This document shows positions 1 to 7,531 of a stretch of DNA of 64,000 nt, piece after piece; position 1 is the stretch's first letter; each line of letters begins with the position of its first letter. A program made the translations under genes and the position numbers. Origin of the DNA: DASUPK01 sp963797265 (GTDB lineage Bacteria > Actinomycetota > Thermoleophilia > Solirubrobacterales > 70-9); NCBI GenBank assembly GCA_963797265.1, contig CAWCOY010000002.1, forward strand, positions 434,001-498,000, written 5' to 3'. A model generated the notes under the pieces. That model was not told where the DNA came from, did not search any database, and saw nothing but the letters and a program-made list of their open reading frames with translations.

Positions 1-236
1 CGAAGCGGGAATCCGCGGGAGTCGATCCGCGGCAGCCCCGTCGGGTGCGGACAGGAGCCGGTGGTGAAGGTGTGGCCGCAGAAGTGGAAGGCCTCCGACT
101 CGCCCGGCTCGATCAGCGTGCCGACGGTGCGCGCTGCGGTGATCGCCATCAGCGCTCCGCCGACGCGAGCGAGGAAGCCCCGCCGCGAGGTGTCGCGGGC
201 GAGGGAGTCCGTAATCCGGTCCAGGTGCTCAGGCAT
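1..236 (-). CDS. Methylamine dehydrogenase light-chain-like protein, Tat-exported (partial)
   Basis: This is the N-terminal 78 residues of a gene that runs off the left edge of the window. The start ATG at 236 overlaps the stop of the upstream MauE-like gene by 8 bases, so the two are probably translationally coupled. A twin-arginine motif (TSRRGFLARVGG) near residue 17 is followed by a hydrophobic stretch, indicating Tat export. The mature region starts with a Cys/His-rich segment (FHFCGHTFTTGSC) that resembles the start of the methylamine dehydrogenase beta (light) chain, a quinoprotein subunit. The cofactor tryptophans would lie outside the window, so catalytic competence cannot be judged. 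The family call rests on the Tat signal, the Cys spacing and the MauE neighbour. Confidence 0.65.
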   Translation of the reverse strand, partial: MPEHLDRITDSLARDTSRRGFLARVGGALMAITAARTVGTLIEPGESEAFHFCGHTFTTGSCPHPTGLPRIDSRGFPL

Positions 237-1110
237 GGACGGTCTGCTCCCGTCGCTCGGCCGTGGCCAGCAAGCTCTCGAGCTGCGCCAGGTTGTTGAA
301 CGTCCCCTTCGCCAGCACGATGCCGTCCCGATCGAGGGCGAGCGCGAATGGGCTGCCGGGAATCTCCAGGCTCCGCCAGAGCTCCGCCTCCGCGACCTCG
401 TCGAAGGTCGCCACGGCAACCCGCGGGTCCTTGGCGACGTTGTCGATCGCGGGCACGAGCGTCCGGCAGATGTGACAGCCATCGGAGGTGAACACCGCCA
501 GCCCAAAGTCGGCGCCATTTGGCCCGATCCGCTCGGACAGATCGGCGGCGCGGGTGCCGACCTCGGGGCCCTCACCCACGATCTCGAGGGCCCCCTGCGT
601 GCCCAGCTGGAGGCGCAGCATCCCCACCTCTCGCGCGAGCGCGAGCAGGGCGACCGCAAGCGCCGCGCAGGCGATCAGCGCAAGGCCGATCCCGATCGCC
701 AGCCACCCCTGAGTGCCGATCGAGGCCGAACCGACCGACGGGACCGCGGCGAAGGCGGCGGCGAGGCCGAGGTTCCTGAGGACTCCCAGCCAGGAGACCG
801 TCGAGCGCAGCCCAAAGCACGCGCAAGGAACACCCGCCCGACCGCGGAGCAACGCTCCGATGGTGAGCGCGGCGAACATGGCCATCAGCCCGGCGGCAGC
901 GTATGCAGCGGCATCCGAGCCGAGCGCAACCGCGACCGCCAGGGCCAGCTCGACCGCGATCAGCGCGGCCCAGGCGAGCGGACGGAGCGGCCCGTCGCCG
1001 AAGCCGAAGCTGGAAAGGGCCGCGATGCTGGCGCGCGGTGACGCGAGCTTCGCGAGCGCGGCGCTCGCGAGCACGATCCCAAGCGCGACACGCAGAATGA
1101 TCTCCAACAT
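229..1110 (-). CDS. MauE-like membrane protein fused to a thioredoxin-like domain
   Basis: The protein has 293 residues. Residues 1-155 form about four hydrophobic helices of the MauE/DoxX type, with the CxCFG motif (VPCACFG, Cys96 and Cys98) typical of MauE. Residues 160-293 form a thioredoxin-like domain with a CHIC redox pair (Cys212, Cys215) and a likely cis-proline (IPGSPF). In methylamine dehydrogenase operons MauE and the thioredoxin-like MauD are separate proteins that help disulfide formation and light-chain maturation; here the two functions look fused in one chain. The next gene encodes a light-chain-like protein and overlaps it by 8 bases, which supports a maturation role. The in vivo substrate is not established. 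Confidence 0.75.
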   Translation of the reverse strand: MLEIILRVALGIVLASAALAKLASPRASIAALSSFGFGDGPLRPLAWAALIAVELALAVAVALGSDAAAYAAAGLMAMFAALTIGALLRGRAGVPCACFGLRSTVSWLGVLRNLGLAAAFAAVPSVGSASIGTQGWLAIGIGLALIACAALAVALLALAREVGMLRLQLGTQGALEIVGEGPEVGTRAADLSERIGPNGADFGLAVFTSDGCHICRTLVPAIDNVAKDPRVAVATFDEVAEAELWRSLEIPGSPFALALDRDGIVLAKGTFNNLAQLESLLATAERREQTVHA

Positions 1111-1153
1111 CCCTCCGGCCGCAACCTAGCAGCAGGCCCTGGGGCCGATACCG

Positions 1154-2167
1154 CTAGCCCGCCTGCCTCTTCAGCTTCTTCTTGACCTTCTTCACGCAGC
1201 GCTTCCGCTTCTTCTTGTCGTGGATGCGCTTGCACTTGGCGAACGGGCGCCTGGCGGACTTCGTGCTGCGAGGCGTTGAAGGGGAGCCGGTGGACGACTC
1301 GAGCGGGAGCGCGAATTGCGACTCCAGCGTCGACACATCCGATTCGATCAGAGGGCTCAAGGTCGTGTCGGCGATGCGCATGTTCACGCCGGGGGCGTTG
1401 GGACGCGCGCAGCCGTCTCCCCAGCTGGTGATCCCGACGAGCCGGTAGACGCCTCCGCCGATCGGCGCCTGGAGAGGGCCGCCGCTGTCGCCGTTGCAGG
1501 TGTCCTTGCCGGGGGCGGCGGCGCAGACCATTGTGGTGGCGTCGAAGTCGGGGCCGTAATCGGCGCTGCAGGTCCCGTCGGAAACCACGTTCACGCTCGT
1601 CGCACGCAGGGTGTCCCGACGTGCTGCAGCTGAAAATGACCGGCTCGCTGGTGCAACCCCAGCCGCTGACCTCAACCGGATCGCCGGGATCCCACAGCGA
1701 GCGCTCGTCGGCGCCGGCGATTTGGATCTGCGGCTGTGAGGATGGGGCGTTGAGCACCAGGTAGCCGACGTCGAACCGGGGCACGCCGTCCCCCTGATAG
1801 TCGTCGTCGTAATTCGACCGGTGGCCGACCCCGATGACGCCAACCTCGATGCCCTGGCTTGTGTCTGAGAGCGTGGTACGCCCGAGAACGACGTCGACCT
1901 CGCCGGGAGCCGTGTCAACGACGCAGTGGGCCGCCGTGATCACGATCCGTGAGGTGAGCAGCGAGCCTCCGCAGAACTGCCGCTGATGGGCGTTCCCGCT
2001 TCCGGTATCGACGACCGCCACCTGTCACGGGTACTGGTCTATCGAGACGGTGCTTCCCCCGACGATCCGCGGCTGCACCGAACCGTCGCTCTGGGCGTTC
2101 GCGCGGCCGGGACGAGCAAGGCAATCGCCGCAACCGCTGACAGGACGAGTCGGGGCCTGCTCCGCAT
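1154..2167 (-). pseudogene. Secreted trypsin-like serine protease, disrupted
   Basis: A chymotrypsin-fold (S1) protease can be reconstructed only by changing frame. A signal peptide (MRSRPRLVLSAVAAIALLVP) starts at 2167. A one-base deletion then shifts the frame before the mature N-terminus (RIVGGSTVS). Next, TGA at 2025-2027 stands where the conserved Trp of QYPWQVAV belongs. A further frameshift near 1620-1632 separates the His/Asp half from the Ser half. The catalytic triad residues are all still recognisable (AAHC, FDVGYL, GDSGGPL). The C-terminus is a Lys-rich tail with two Cys (KCKRIHDKKKRKRC). Three independent lesions in one gene indicate a decayed gene, though sequencing or assembly error cannot be excluded. 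Confidence 0.8.
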
Positions 2168-2210
2168 GGCCCGGTATTGAACCGCCTCGACCCGAAAAGT
2201 GTGTAGCCGC

Positions 2211-3239
2211 CTAACCGATCGCGACCATGCGCTCGATCGGCAGCGTGGCGCGAGCGGCGATCTCCGGCGGGACCTTGACCTCGTAGCGGAAGTCGCGCAG
2301 CGAGTCCCGGACCTTCGGCAGCGTGATCATCTTCATGTACTTGCAGAAGGCCATTCGGTTGGCCTCGATCAGCTTCGCCTGCGGCGCGGCCTGCTGGAGG
2401 GGATAGAGCATCCCGTTCTCCGTGGCGACGATGTACTCGCCGTCGGGGTGCTCCTCCATGTAGTTGAGCATGCCGCCCGTGGAGAGCATCTGGACACCCT
2501 CGGCGTCGATGTCACCCGAGGCCACGTACTCCATCGCCTGGGTCGCGCAGCCGCACTCGGGGTGGATCAGGAACTCCGCGTTCGGATGCTCGTCGCGGAC
2601 GGTCTTGATGTCGGTCGGTCGGATGCCGGCGTGGACGTGGCACTCGCCATCCCAGATGTGGAAGCGGGCGCGGCGGTCGTCGTCCTCCTTGATCCCGGTC
2701 TCGCGCTCGACGAAGGCGCCGAGCCACATGTCGGGACCGAAGAGGATCTCGGTGTCGGGGCCGTGCTCGCGCAGGATGTGCTCGACCACCTGCACGGCGT
2801 TGCCGGACGTGCAGCAGTAGTCCGTCTCGGCCTTCACCTCGGCCGAGGTGTTGACGTACATCACCACCACCGCGCCGGGGTGCTCCGCCTTCCAGGCGCG
2901 CAGCTGATCGGCGTTGATCGACTCGGAAAGCGAGCAGCCCGCTCCGAGGTCGGCGATCAGGACCGTCTTGTCCGGGCAGAGGACCGAAGCGGTCTCGGCC
3001 ATGAAGTGAACTCCGCAGAACTCGATCACCTCGGCATCGGCCTTGGCCGCCTGCCGGGAGAGGCCGAGCGAGTCCCCGACGAAGTCCGCCACGTCCTGAA
3101 GCTCGGGCAGCTGGTAGTTGTGGGCGAGAATGACGGCGTCGCGCTCGGCCGCGAGTGCCTTGACCTCGTCGCTCAGGGTCGCGATCTCATCCTCGCTCAG
3201 CTTGGCGGGAAGTTCGTTGACGGTAGGAAGCTCCAGCAC
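2211..3239 (-). CDS. nadA: Quinolinate synthase NadA
   Basis: This cytosolic [4Fe-4S] enzyme condenses iminoaspartate with dihydroxyacetone phosphate to give quinolinate in de novo NAD synthesis. At 342 residues the length is normal. The three cluster cysteines expected for the family are visible: Cys102 (LGAGCSLSES), Cys200 (WDGECHVH) and Cys299 (RMAFCKYMK). CGVHFMAETA near residue 75 is the family signature. nadC, the next enzyme, lies 1.8 kb away on the same strand at 5058-5915, separated by mutM and a SnoaL-like gene, and no nadB is present. It is divergent from mutM across about 115 bases that must hold both promoters. Confidence 0.95.
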   Translation of the reverse strand: MLELPTVNELPAKLSEDEIATLSDEVKALAAERDAVILAHNYQLPELQDVADFVGDSLGLSRQAAKADAEVIEFCGVHFMAETASVLCPDKTVLIADLGAGCSLSESINADQLRAWKAEHPGAVVVMYVNTSAEVKAETDYCCTSGNAVQVVEHILREHGPDTEILFGPDMWLGAFVERETGIKEDDDRRARFHIWDGECHVHAGIRPTDIKTVRDEHPNAEFLIHPECGCATQAMEYVASGDIDAEGVQMLSTGGMLNYMEEHPDGEYIVATENGMLYPLQQAAPQAKLIEANRMAFCKYMKMITLPKVRDSLRDFRYEVKVPPEIAARATLPIERMVAIG

Positions 3240-3355
3240 GGGAAGCCGCTCCTTCGACGTTTGGATGTTCGCCTCCCCGGTGTTCTGAGACTCTCGAACC
3301 CTCGAGGCTGGCGAATGAACTGACTAAAGATTAGCGCCAGCCTACCCTCTGTCCT

Positions 3356-4225
3356 ATGCCCGAGCTGCCCGAAGTGGAGATCACCGCCCGCCGGCTGAGC
3401 AGCGCGCTCGAGGGCGCGGAGGTCGAATCGGCCCTCGCCACCGGCGTGGCGACGCTGAAGACCTTCGAGCCCAGCCTCGATTCCCTGACCGGCACGCGCA
3501 TCGAGGGTGTGAGGCGCATCGGGAAGATGCTCGCCGTCGACTTCGACACTTCCTCGGTGGACGGAGGCGAGCCGCTGACGCTGCTCGTCCACCTGATGTC
3601 GGCCGGGCGGCTCCAGCTCTTCGACAAGCGGGCCTCACTGAAAGACCGCCGCTCACGGATCCTGATCCGGATCGCCGACGGCCGCGAGCTGCGCCTGCGG
3701 GAGTTCGGCACGAAGCAGGCGGCCTGGGCGAAGCTGCTGCCGCGGGACGCCGTCGCCGAGGACGAGCTGGTGGCGACGCTCGGCCCGGACGCGTGGCCCG
3801 CGCCGTCAGTGGAGGAACTCACCGAGCGGCTCGACCAGCCTCGCCACCTGCACCCACTGCTCCGCCACCAGCGGGACATCGCCGGGATCGGGCGCTCCTG
3901 GGTCGACGAGATCCTCTGGGAGGCCCGGCTCTCACCCTTCAAGAAGGGGTCTGACCTACGCGGTGAGGAGATCAAGCGGATCCACGACGCCCTTCACGTC
4001 CTCGGCGACGCCATCGACCACTACGAGGAGGTCATCGGCGACGAGATCCCGGACAAGATGCCGATGCCCCTCAAGGTCCATCGCCGTGAGGGCGAGCCGT
4101 GCCCCCGGTGTGGCACGACGATCGAGGCGGTCTTCTTCTCGGAGCACCAGATGAACTACTGCCCGGCGGAGCAGACCGAAGGACGCGTCCTGAAGGACCG
4201 CCGCCTCTCACGCCTCCTCAAGTAG
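3356..4225 (+). CDS. mutM: Formamidopyrimidine-DNA glycosylase (Fpg/MutM)
   Basis: This base-excision repair glycosylase/AP lyase removes 8-oxoguanine and ring-opened purines. It starts MPELPEVE, giving the catalytic N-terminal Pro after Met removal and the following Glu. The length (289 residues) is normal, and the C-terminus (GRVLKDRRLSRLLK) is typical. The zinc finger is unusual: Cys249, Cys252 and Cys269 are present, but the fourth ligand position is Glu272 (YCPAEQT instead of YCPxCQ). The codons were read directly (TGC CCG GCG GAG CAG), so this is not a frame artefact. The TAG stop touches the first base of repeat element A1. It is divergently transcribed from nadA. Confidence 0.93.
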   Translation: MPELPEVEITARRLSSALEGAEVESALATGVATLKTFEPSLDSLTGTRIEGVRRIGKMLAVDFDTSSVDGGEPLTLLVHLMSAGRLQLFDKRASLKDRRSRILIRIADGRELRLREFGTKQAAWAKLLPRDAVAEDELVATLGPDAWPAPSVEELTERLDQPRHLHPLLRHQRDIAGIGRSWVDEILWEARLSPFKKGSDLRGEEIKRIHDALHVLGDAIDHYEEVIGDEIPDKMPMPLKVHRREGEPCPRCGTTIEAVFFSEHQMNYCPAEQTEGRVLKDRRLSRLLK

Positions 4226-4469
4226 GGGTCAGGTCTTGCAATCCAACATCGAACCTGGGGTCAGGTCTTGCAGTCCAACACTAGCCACGCGGGCCCTTAT
4301 CCCCCGCGCAATCTCGTAGTCGAAGACCCGACCAGCGGGTGCAATCTAAAGTCGCAACCCAGACGCGGACCCGGCCGGTCATCTCGTATTGCAAGACCTG
4401 ACCCCGTGGCATATGTCGTAATGCAAGACCTGACCCCGGTTCAAATGTCGTAATGCAAGACCTGACCCC
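4225..4469 (+). repeat. Family A long repeat element, copy A1
   Basis: The element contains the 16-base unit GGGGTCAGGTCTTGCA twice in direct orientation (4225-4240, 4257-4272) and its reverse complement three times (4390-4405, 4422-4437, 4454-4469), so the whole can fold into a long imperfect hairpin. A degenerate unit lies at about 4322-4333. The sequence between the arms matches copy A2 (48406-48617) in reverse complement over about 190 bases with scattered differences. It begins on the last base of the mutM stop codon. There is no ORF inside. It is likely a REP/MITE-like element mobilised in trans; no transposase is in the window. Confidence 0.85.
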
Positions 4470-4478
4470 GTTGCAGCG

Positions 4479-4524
4479 CGAACGTCCCGCAATTCCCCCT
4501 CAAGGGGACACTGTGGGACGTTCG
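4479..4524. terminator. Strong hairpin between convergent genes, probable bidirectional terminator
   Basis: CGAACGTCCC (4479-4488) pairs perfectly with GGGACGTTCG (4515-4524), with a second inner hairpin CCCC-ctcaa-GGGG in the loop. It sits between mutM plus element A1 on the plus strand and the SnoaL-like gene ending at 4532 on the minus strand, the position expected of a shared terminator. No T-run follows, so it could equally be another dispersed palindrome. Confidence 0.5.
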
Positions 4525-4531
4525 GGCTCGC

Positions 4532-5047
4532 TTAGCGGCCGGTGACGCGGCGGACCACGGCGCGGCCGATCGTCAGCGGGTGGCTGACGAGGGTCTCGAC
4601 GCGGCCCGTGAGGCTCGTTGGGTCGCGGGCGATGCCGAGCTGGCGCAGCACGGTCAGCTGGTCGAAGTAGACGCGCTCGCAGACCAGCCGGTCTTCCTCG
4701 AAGACGAAGAAGGCCAGGATCGGCAGCTCGTACTCCCGGCCGGTGGGCGGCAGGCTGCGGAGCGGGCCCTTGTGGGTGCCGCGAATGACCGCCTCGACCA
4801 TCACGCCGTCGTCGGTGTGATGGAGGGCGCGCAGCTCGTTGCGCTGGTCCGGGAAGGCCCGGCGACTTTCCTCGAAGTAGGCGCTCACCTCCTCGGGCCC
4901 GTCATAGACGTCGCCGGTCGCGATCAGCTCGTAGCGCGGGTGCTCGAACGTGTCGAGGGTGTCGTCGAACTCGTGACGGTTCTCCGACTCCATGTGCTCC
5001 CGGACGATCGCCTCGCGCTTGCGGCGGACTGCGGCGGTGGGCGGCAT
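4532..5047 (-). CDS. SnoaL-like / ester cyclase family protein
   Basis: The protein has 171 residues and an NTF2-like (SnoaL) cone fold: an N-terminal helix (KREAIVREHMESENRHEFDDTLDTF), a middle segment with YDGPEEVSAYFEESRRAFPD, and C-terminal strands. Such proteins are small-molecule-binding enzymes or cyclases, and the sequence alone does not give a substrate. It ends beside the hairpin at 4479-4524 and starts 10 bases downstream of the nadC stop, so it may be co-transcribed with nadC, although nothing links it to NAD metabolism. It is one of five NTF2/SnoaL-fold genes in this window. Confidence 0.7.
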   Translation of the reverse strand: MPPTAAVRRKREAIVREHMESENRHEFDDTLDTFEHPRYELIATGDVYDGPEEVSAYFEESRRAFPDQRNELRALHHTDDGVMVEAVIRGTHKGPLRSLPPTGREYELPILAFFVFEEDRLVCERVYFDQLTVLRQLGIARDPTSLTGRVETLVSHPLTIGRAVVRRVTGR

Positions 5048-5057
5048 GGAGCCGACT

Positions 5058-5915
5058 CTATATGTCGATGGTCATGCTGAGGTCGAGCGCGGGGGCCGAG
5101 TGGGTCAGGGCGCCGACCGAGACATAATCGACCCCCGTCGCGGCGATCTCGCCGACGGTCTCGAGGCTCACTCCGCCGGATGCCTCGAGCTCGGGGCCAT
5201 CGCCTGGCGCGCGCGCCGCGCCAATTGCCTCGCGCAGCTCGGCCGGCGACATGTTGTCGAGCAGGAGCCGGTCGGCGCGCGCCTCCGCACCCTCCCGGAC
5301 CTCGTCCAGGTTCCGGCATTCCACCTCAACCGGAAGGCCCGGCTTCGCCTCCCTCGCCCGGCGTACGGCCTCCCCCACCCCGCCCGCAAGCGCTGCGTGG
5401 TTCTCCTTGATCAGGATCGCGTCGTAGAGGCCCATCCGGTGGTTGGTCCCACCGCCGGCCGCGACGGCGGCCTTCTCCAGCGCGCGCAACCCCGGGGTGG
5501 TCTTTCGGGTGTCCAGGATGCGGGCACGCGTCCCCTCCACCTCCCTGACAAACCTCGCCGTGAGCGTGGCGACGCCGGAGAGGTGACAGAGCAGGTTGAG
5601 GGCAGTGCGCTCGGCGGCGAGCAGCGCTCGCGCCGATCCGCCGACCGTCGCTGCGGTGGCCGGTACGTCGTCCCGCCACTCCCCCTCCCCCGCTGGATCC
5701 TCAATCGGGCCGGCGCCGGTCTGGCGGAAGACCTCGGCGGCCACGTCCAGGCCGAAGAGAACCCCCGGCTGCTTCTGGGTGATCGTCGCTCGGCCCGACG
5801 CGCTCTTCGGGACCACCGCCTCGGCCGTGACGTCTCCAGGTCCCAGGTCCTCGAGCAGGGCGCGGGCGACGAGCTCGCGGGTGTCGGTGTCCACATCCAT
5901 CCTCGACAGTCTCAC
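5058..5915 (-). CDS. nadC: Nicotinate-nucleotide pyrophosphorylase (carboxylating) NadC
   Basis: NadC transfers phosphoribosyl from PRPP to quinolinate with decarboxylation, giving nicotinate mononucleotide. At 285 residues it has the normal length. Family motifs are clear: DTRKTTPGLR near residue 137, GGGTNHRMGLYDAILIKENH near 155, EVECRN near 195, and the C-terminal phosphate-binding SVGALTHS. It lies downstream (in the leftward direction) of the divergent ECF sigma gene, with only about 30 bases between the two starts. nadA lies 1.8 kb further left on the same strand. Confidence 0.95.
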   Translation of the reverse strand: MRLSRMDVDTDTRELVARALLEDLGPGDVTAEAVVPKSASGRATITQKQPGVLFGLDVAAEVFRQTGAGPIEDPAGEGEWRDDVPATAATVGGSARALLAAERTALNLLCHLSGVATLTARFVREVEGTRARILDTRKTTPGLRALEKAAVAAGGGTNHRMGLYDAILIKENHAALAGGVGEAVRRAREAKPGLPVEVECRNLDEVREGAEARADRLLLDNMSPAELREAIGAARAPGDGPELEASGGVSLETVGEIAATGVDYVSVGALTHSAPALDLSMTIDI

Positions 5916-5946
5916 GAAACCCGGGTGTGCGACGTTTACTGGGCAG

Positions 5947-6447
5947 ATGTCAAGTGAGTCGCTTCCTCCCTTTCAGGCATTGCTCGACGAGCACGGTTCC
6001 GACGTCCTCGGATACCTGGTCGCAACCGTCGGCCCGCATCACGCCGAGGACGTCTTCCAGGAGACCTTCATCGCCGCGCTCCGCGCCTACGAGGGGCTGG
6101 AACACGCCCGCAACCTTCGCTCCTGGCTGCTCACCATCGCCCACAACAAGGCGATCGACCACCACCGCAGCCGCAGCAGGCGGGCCGTTCCGGCGGGCGA
6201 TCCCGAGGAGGTCGCTGGGTCCGTTCCCAGCCCCAACTCGAAGCCCGAGGAGGTGGTCGCCGGAGGCGACCCGGACCTCTGGCGCGCCGTCAGCGCGCTC
6301 CCTCCGAAGCAACGAAGCGCCGTCGTCCTCCGCTACGCCACCGACATGTCTTATTCCGCAATCGCACGGGCCATGGACAGCTCAGAGGCGGCCGCGCGCC
6401 GCAACGTCCACGAGGGCCTGGAGAAGCTCAGAGGTGAATACGCATGA
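5947..6447 (+). CDS. ECF-type RNA polymerase sigma factor, coupled to ogt
   Basis: This is a 166-residue sigma-70 family protein of ECF architecture. Region 2 is at residues 8-75 (DVFQETFIAALRAYEGL, NLRSWLLTIAHNKAIDHHR), followed by a linker and then region 4 with a helix-turn-helix (LPPKQRSAVVLRYATDMSYS, SEAAARRNVHEGLEKLR). The ATG at 5947 (MSSESLPPF) was chosen because upstream in-frame codons lie inside nadC on the other strand. Its stop overlaps the ogt start by 4 bases (ATGA), which indicates translational coupling. No separate anti-sigma gene follows. The pairing suggests that it controls a response to DNA alkylation, but this is inference. Confidence 0.88.
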   Translation: MSSESLPPFQALLDEHGSDVLGYLVATVGPHHAEDVFQETFIAALRAYEGLEHARNLRSWLLTIAHNKAIDHHRSRSRRAVPAGDPEEVAGSVPSPNSKPEEVVAGGDPDLWRAVSALPPKQRSAVVLRYATDMSYSAIARAMDSSEAAARRNVHEGLEKLRGEYA

Positions 6448-7076
6448 ATCCGCTGTCCGACAAACAACTCGAGAAGATGCTCAAGCAGGCTCCCGACACG
6501 GCTGATCTCGACAGCGCCGTCCAGGGCCTGCTCGCCCGCGCCGAGCGCGATGGCCTGATCGACATCGCCTATGCCGAGGTGGACTCGCCGTTCGGCGAGC
6601 TGCTCGTCGCCCGTACCGATCGGGGAGTCGTGCGGCTGGCCCTGCCCATCGATCGCGGCCGCCAGCGCCCTCATGACGAGGTTCTCGAGGACCTCGCGAC
6701 CTACGTCTCGCCGCGGATCCTCGAGTCCCCCAAGCGGCTCGACGAAGAGCGCCGTGAGCTCGAGGAGTACTTCGAGGGCAAGCGCGACCATTTCGAGGTC
6801 CCCGTCGACTGGGCCCTCACTCCGGCCGGCTTCCGTAACCGAGCGCTCCACGCCGTCGCCCGGATCCCGTACGGGAAGGTCAAGACGTACGCCGAGATCG
6901 CGAAGTCGGCCGGCAACCCACGCGCCTTCCGCGCGGCCGGCACCGCCTGCGGCCACAATCCGATCCCGGTAATCGTGCCCTGCCATCGCGTCGTCCCGTC
7001 GAGTGGCGGAATCGGCAACTACGGCGGCGGGCCCGACATGAAGCGGGCGCTGCTCGACTTCGAGGGCGCGCTCTAG
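6444..7076 (+). CDS. ogt: Methylated-DNA--protein-cysteine methyltransferase
   Basis: This suicide repair protein transfers methyl groups from O6-methylguanine to its own cysteine. The active site PCHRV (Cys180) lies in IPVIVPCHRVVPSSGG, preceded by the DNA-binding helices (YGKVKTYAEIAKSAGNPRAF, with the Arg finger region) and followed by GNYGGG. At 210 residues it is longer than most Ogt proteins because about 40 residues precede the usual N-terminal strand (YAEVDSPFGELLVA). That extension (MNPLSDKQLEKMLKQAP and a second helix) resembles the start of small anti-sigma factors. It overlaps the ECF sigma gene by 4 bases. A sensor or anti-sigma role of the extension is a hypothesis. Confidence 0.92.
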   Translation: MNPLSDKQLEKMLKQAPDTADLDSAVQGLLARAERDGLIDIAYAEVDSPFGELLVARTDRGVVRLALPIDRGRQRPHDEVLEDLATYVSPRILESPKRLDEERRELEEYFEGKRDHFEVPVDWALTPAGFRNRALHAVARIPYGKVKTYAEIAKSAGNPRAFRAAGTACGHNPIPVIVPCHRVVPSSGGIGNYGGGPDMKRALLDFEGAL

Positions 7077-7483
7077 CTAGGTCGGGATCGGGCCCTGCAG
7101 GTTCACCCAAGGCAGCTCGTCCCAGGTCCCCGGCAGGAAGCTGATCAGGATCACCACGATCAGGGCGACCGCCACGGCGACAAGGGCGAGGTTGCGCTGG
7201 ACGACATCGCCCTTCTGGTGGGCGAAGTAGGCGAAAGCCCTGCGATCGGACCCCCGACCAACGGCCACGCGAACGCCGCGACGATCAGGAGGGCGCCGAG
7301 CAAGGCGCCGGGCCCGGTGATCTGCGGGAACCATCCGGGCGCTGTCAGAGAGGGCAACGCCTGCTGCCGTCGCTCTCGTGCCTGCCGAGCCGCGACCAGG
7401 TCCGCCCCGCAGATCGCGCAGCCGGCGCCGAACTGGCTCACCGTCGAGCCGCAGTCCGGGCACTTGTTGAGGGCCCTGGGCAT
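7077..7483 (-). pseudogene. Zinc-ribbon membrane protein, frameshifted
   Basis: The N-terminal frame starts at 7483 (MPRALNKCPDCGSTVS) with two CxxC pairs (CPDC, CAIC) forming a zinc ribbon, a basic linker and one transmembrane helix (GALLGALLIVAAFAWPLVGG). The continuation (AYFAHQKGDVVQRNLALVAV, a second membrane helix, then FLPGTWDELPWVNLQG) is in a different frame. The switch falls at about 7235-7260, consistent with a single-base deletion. The rebuilt protein would have about 133 residues with a two-helix membrane domain. Function is unknown. Either the gene is broken or the base call is wrong. Confidence 0.6.
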
Positions 7484-7531
7484 TTCGCGGGCGACGCTAG
7501 ACCGCGGCCAGGCCGGCCCACAAGACCGAAA

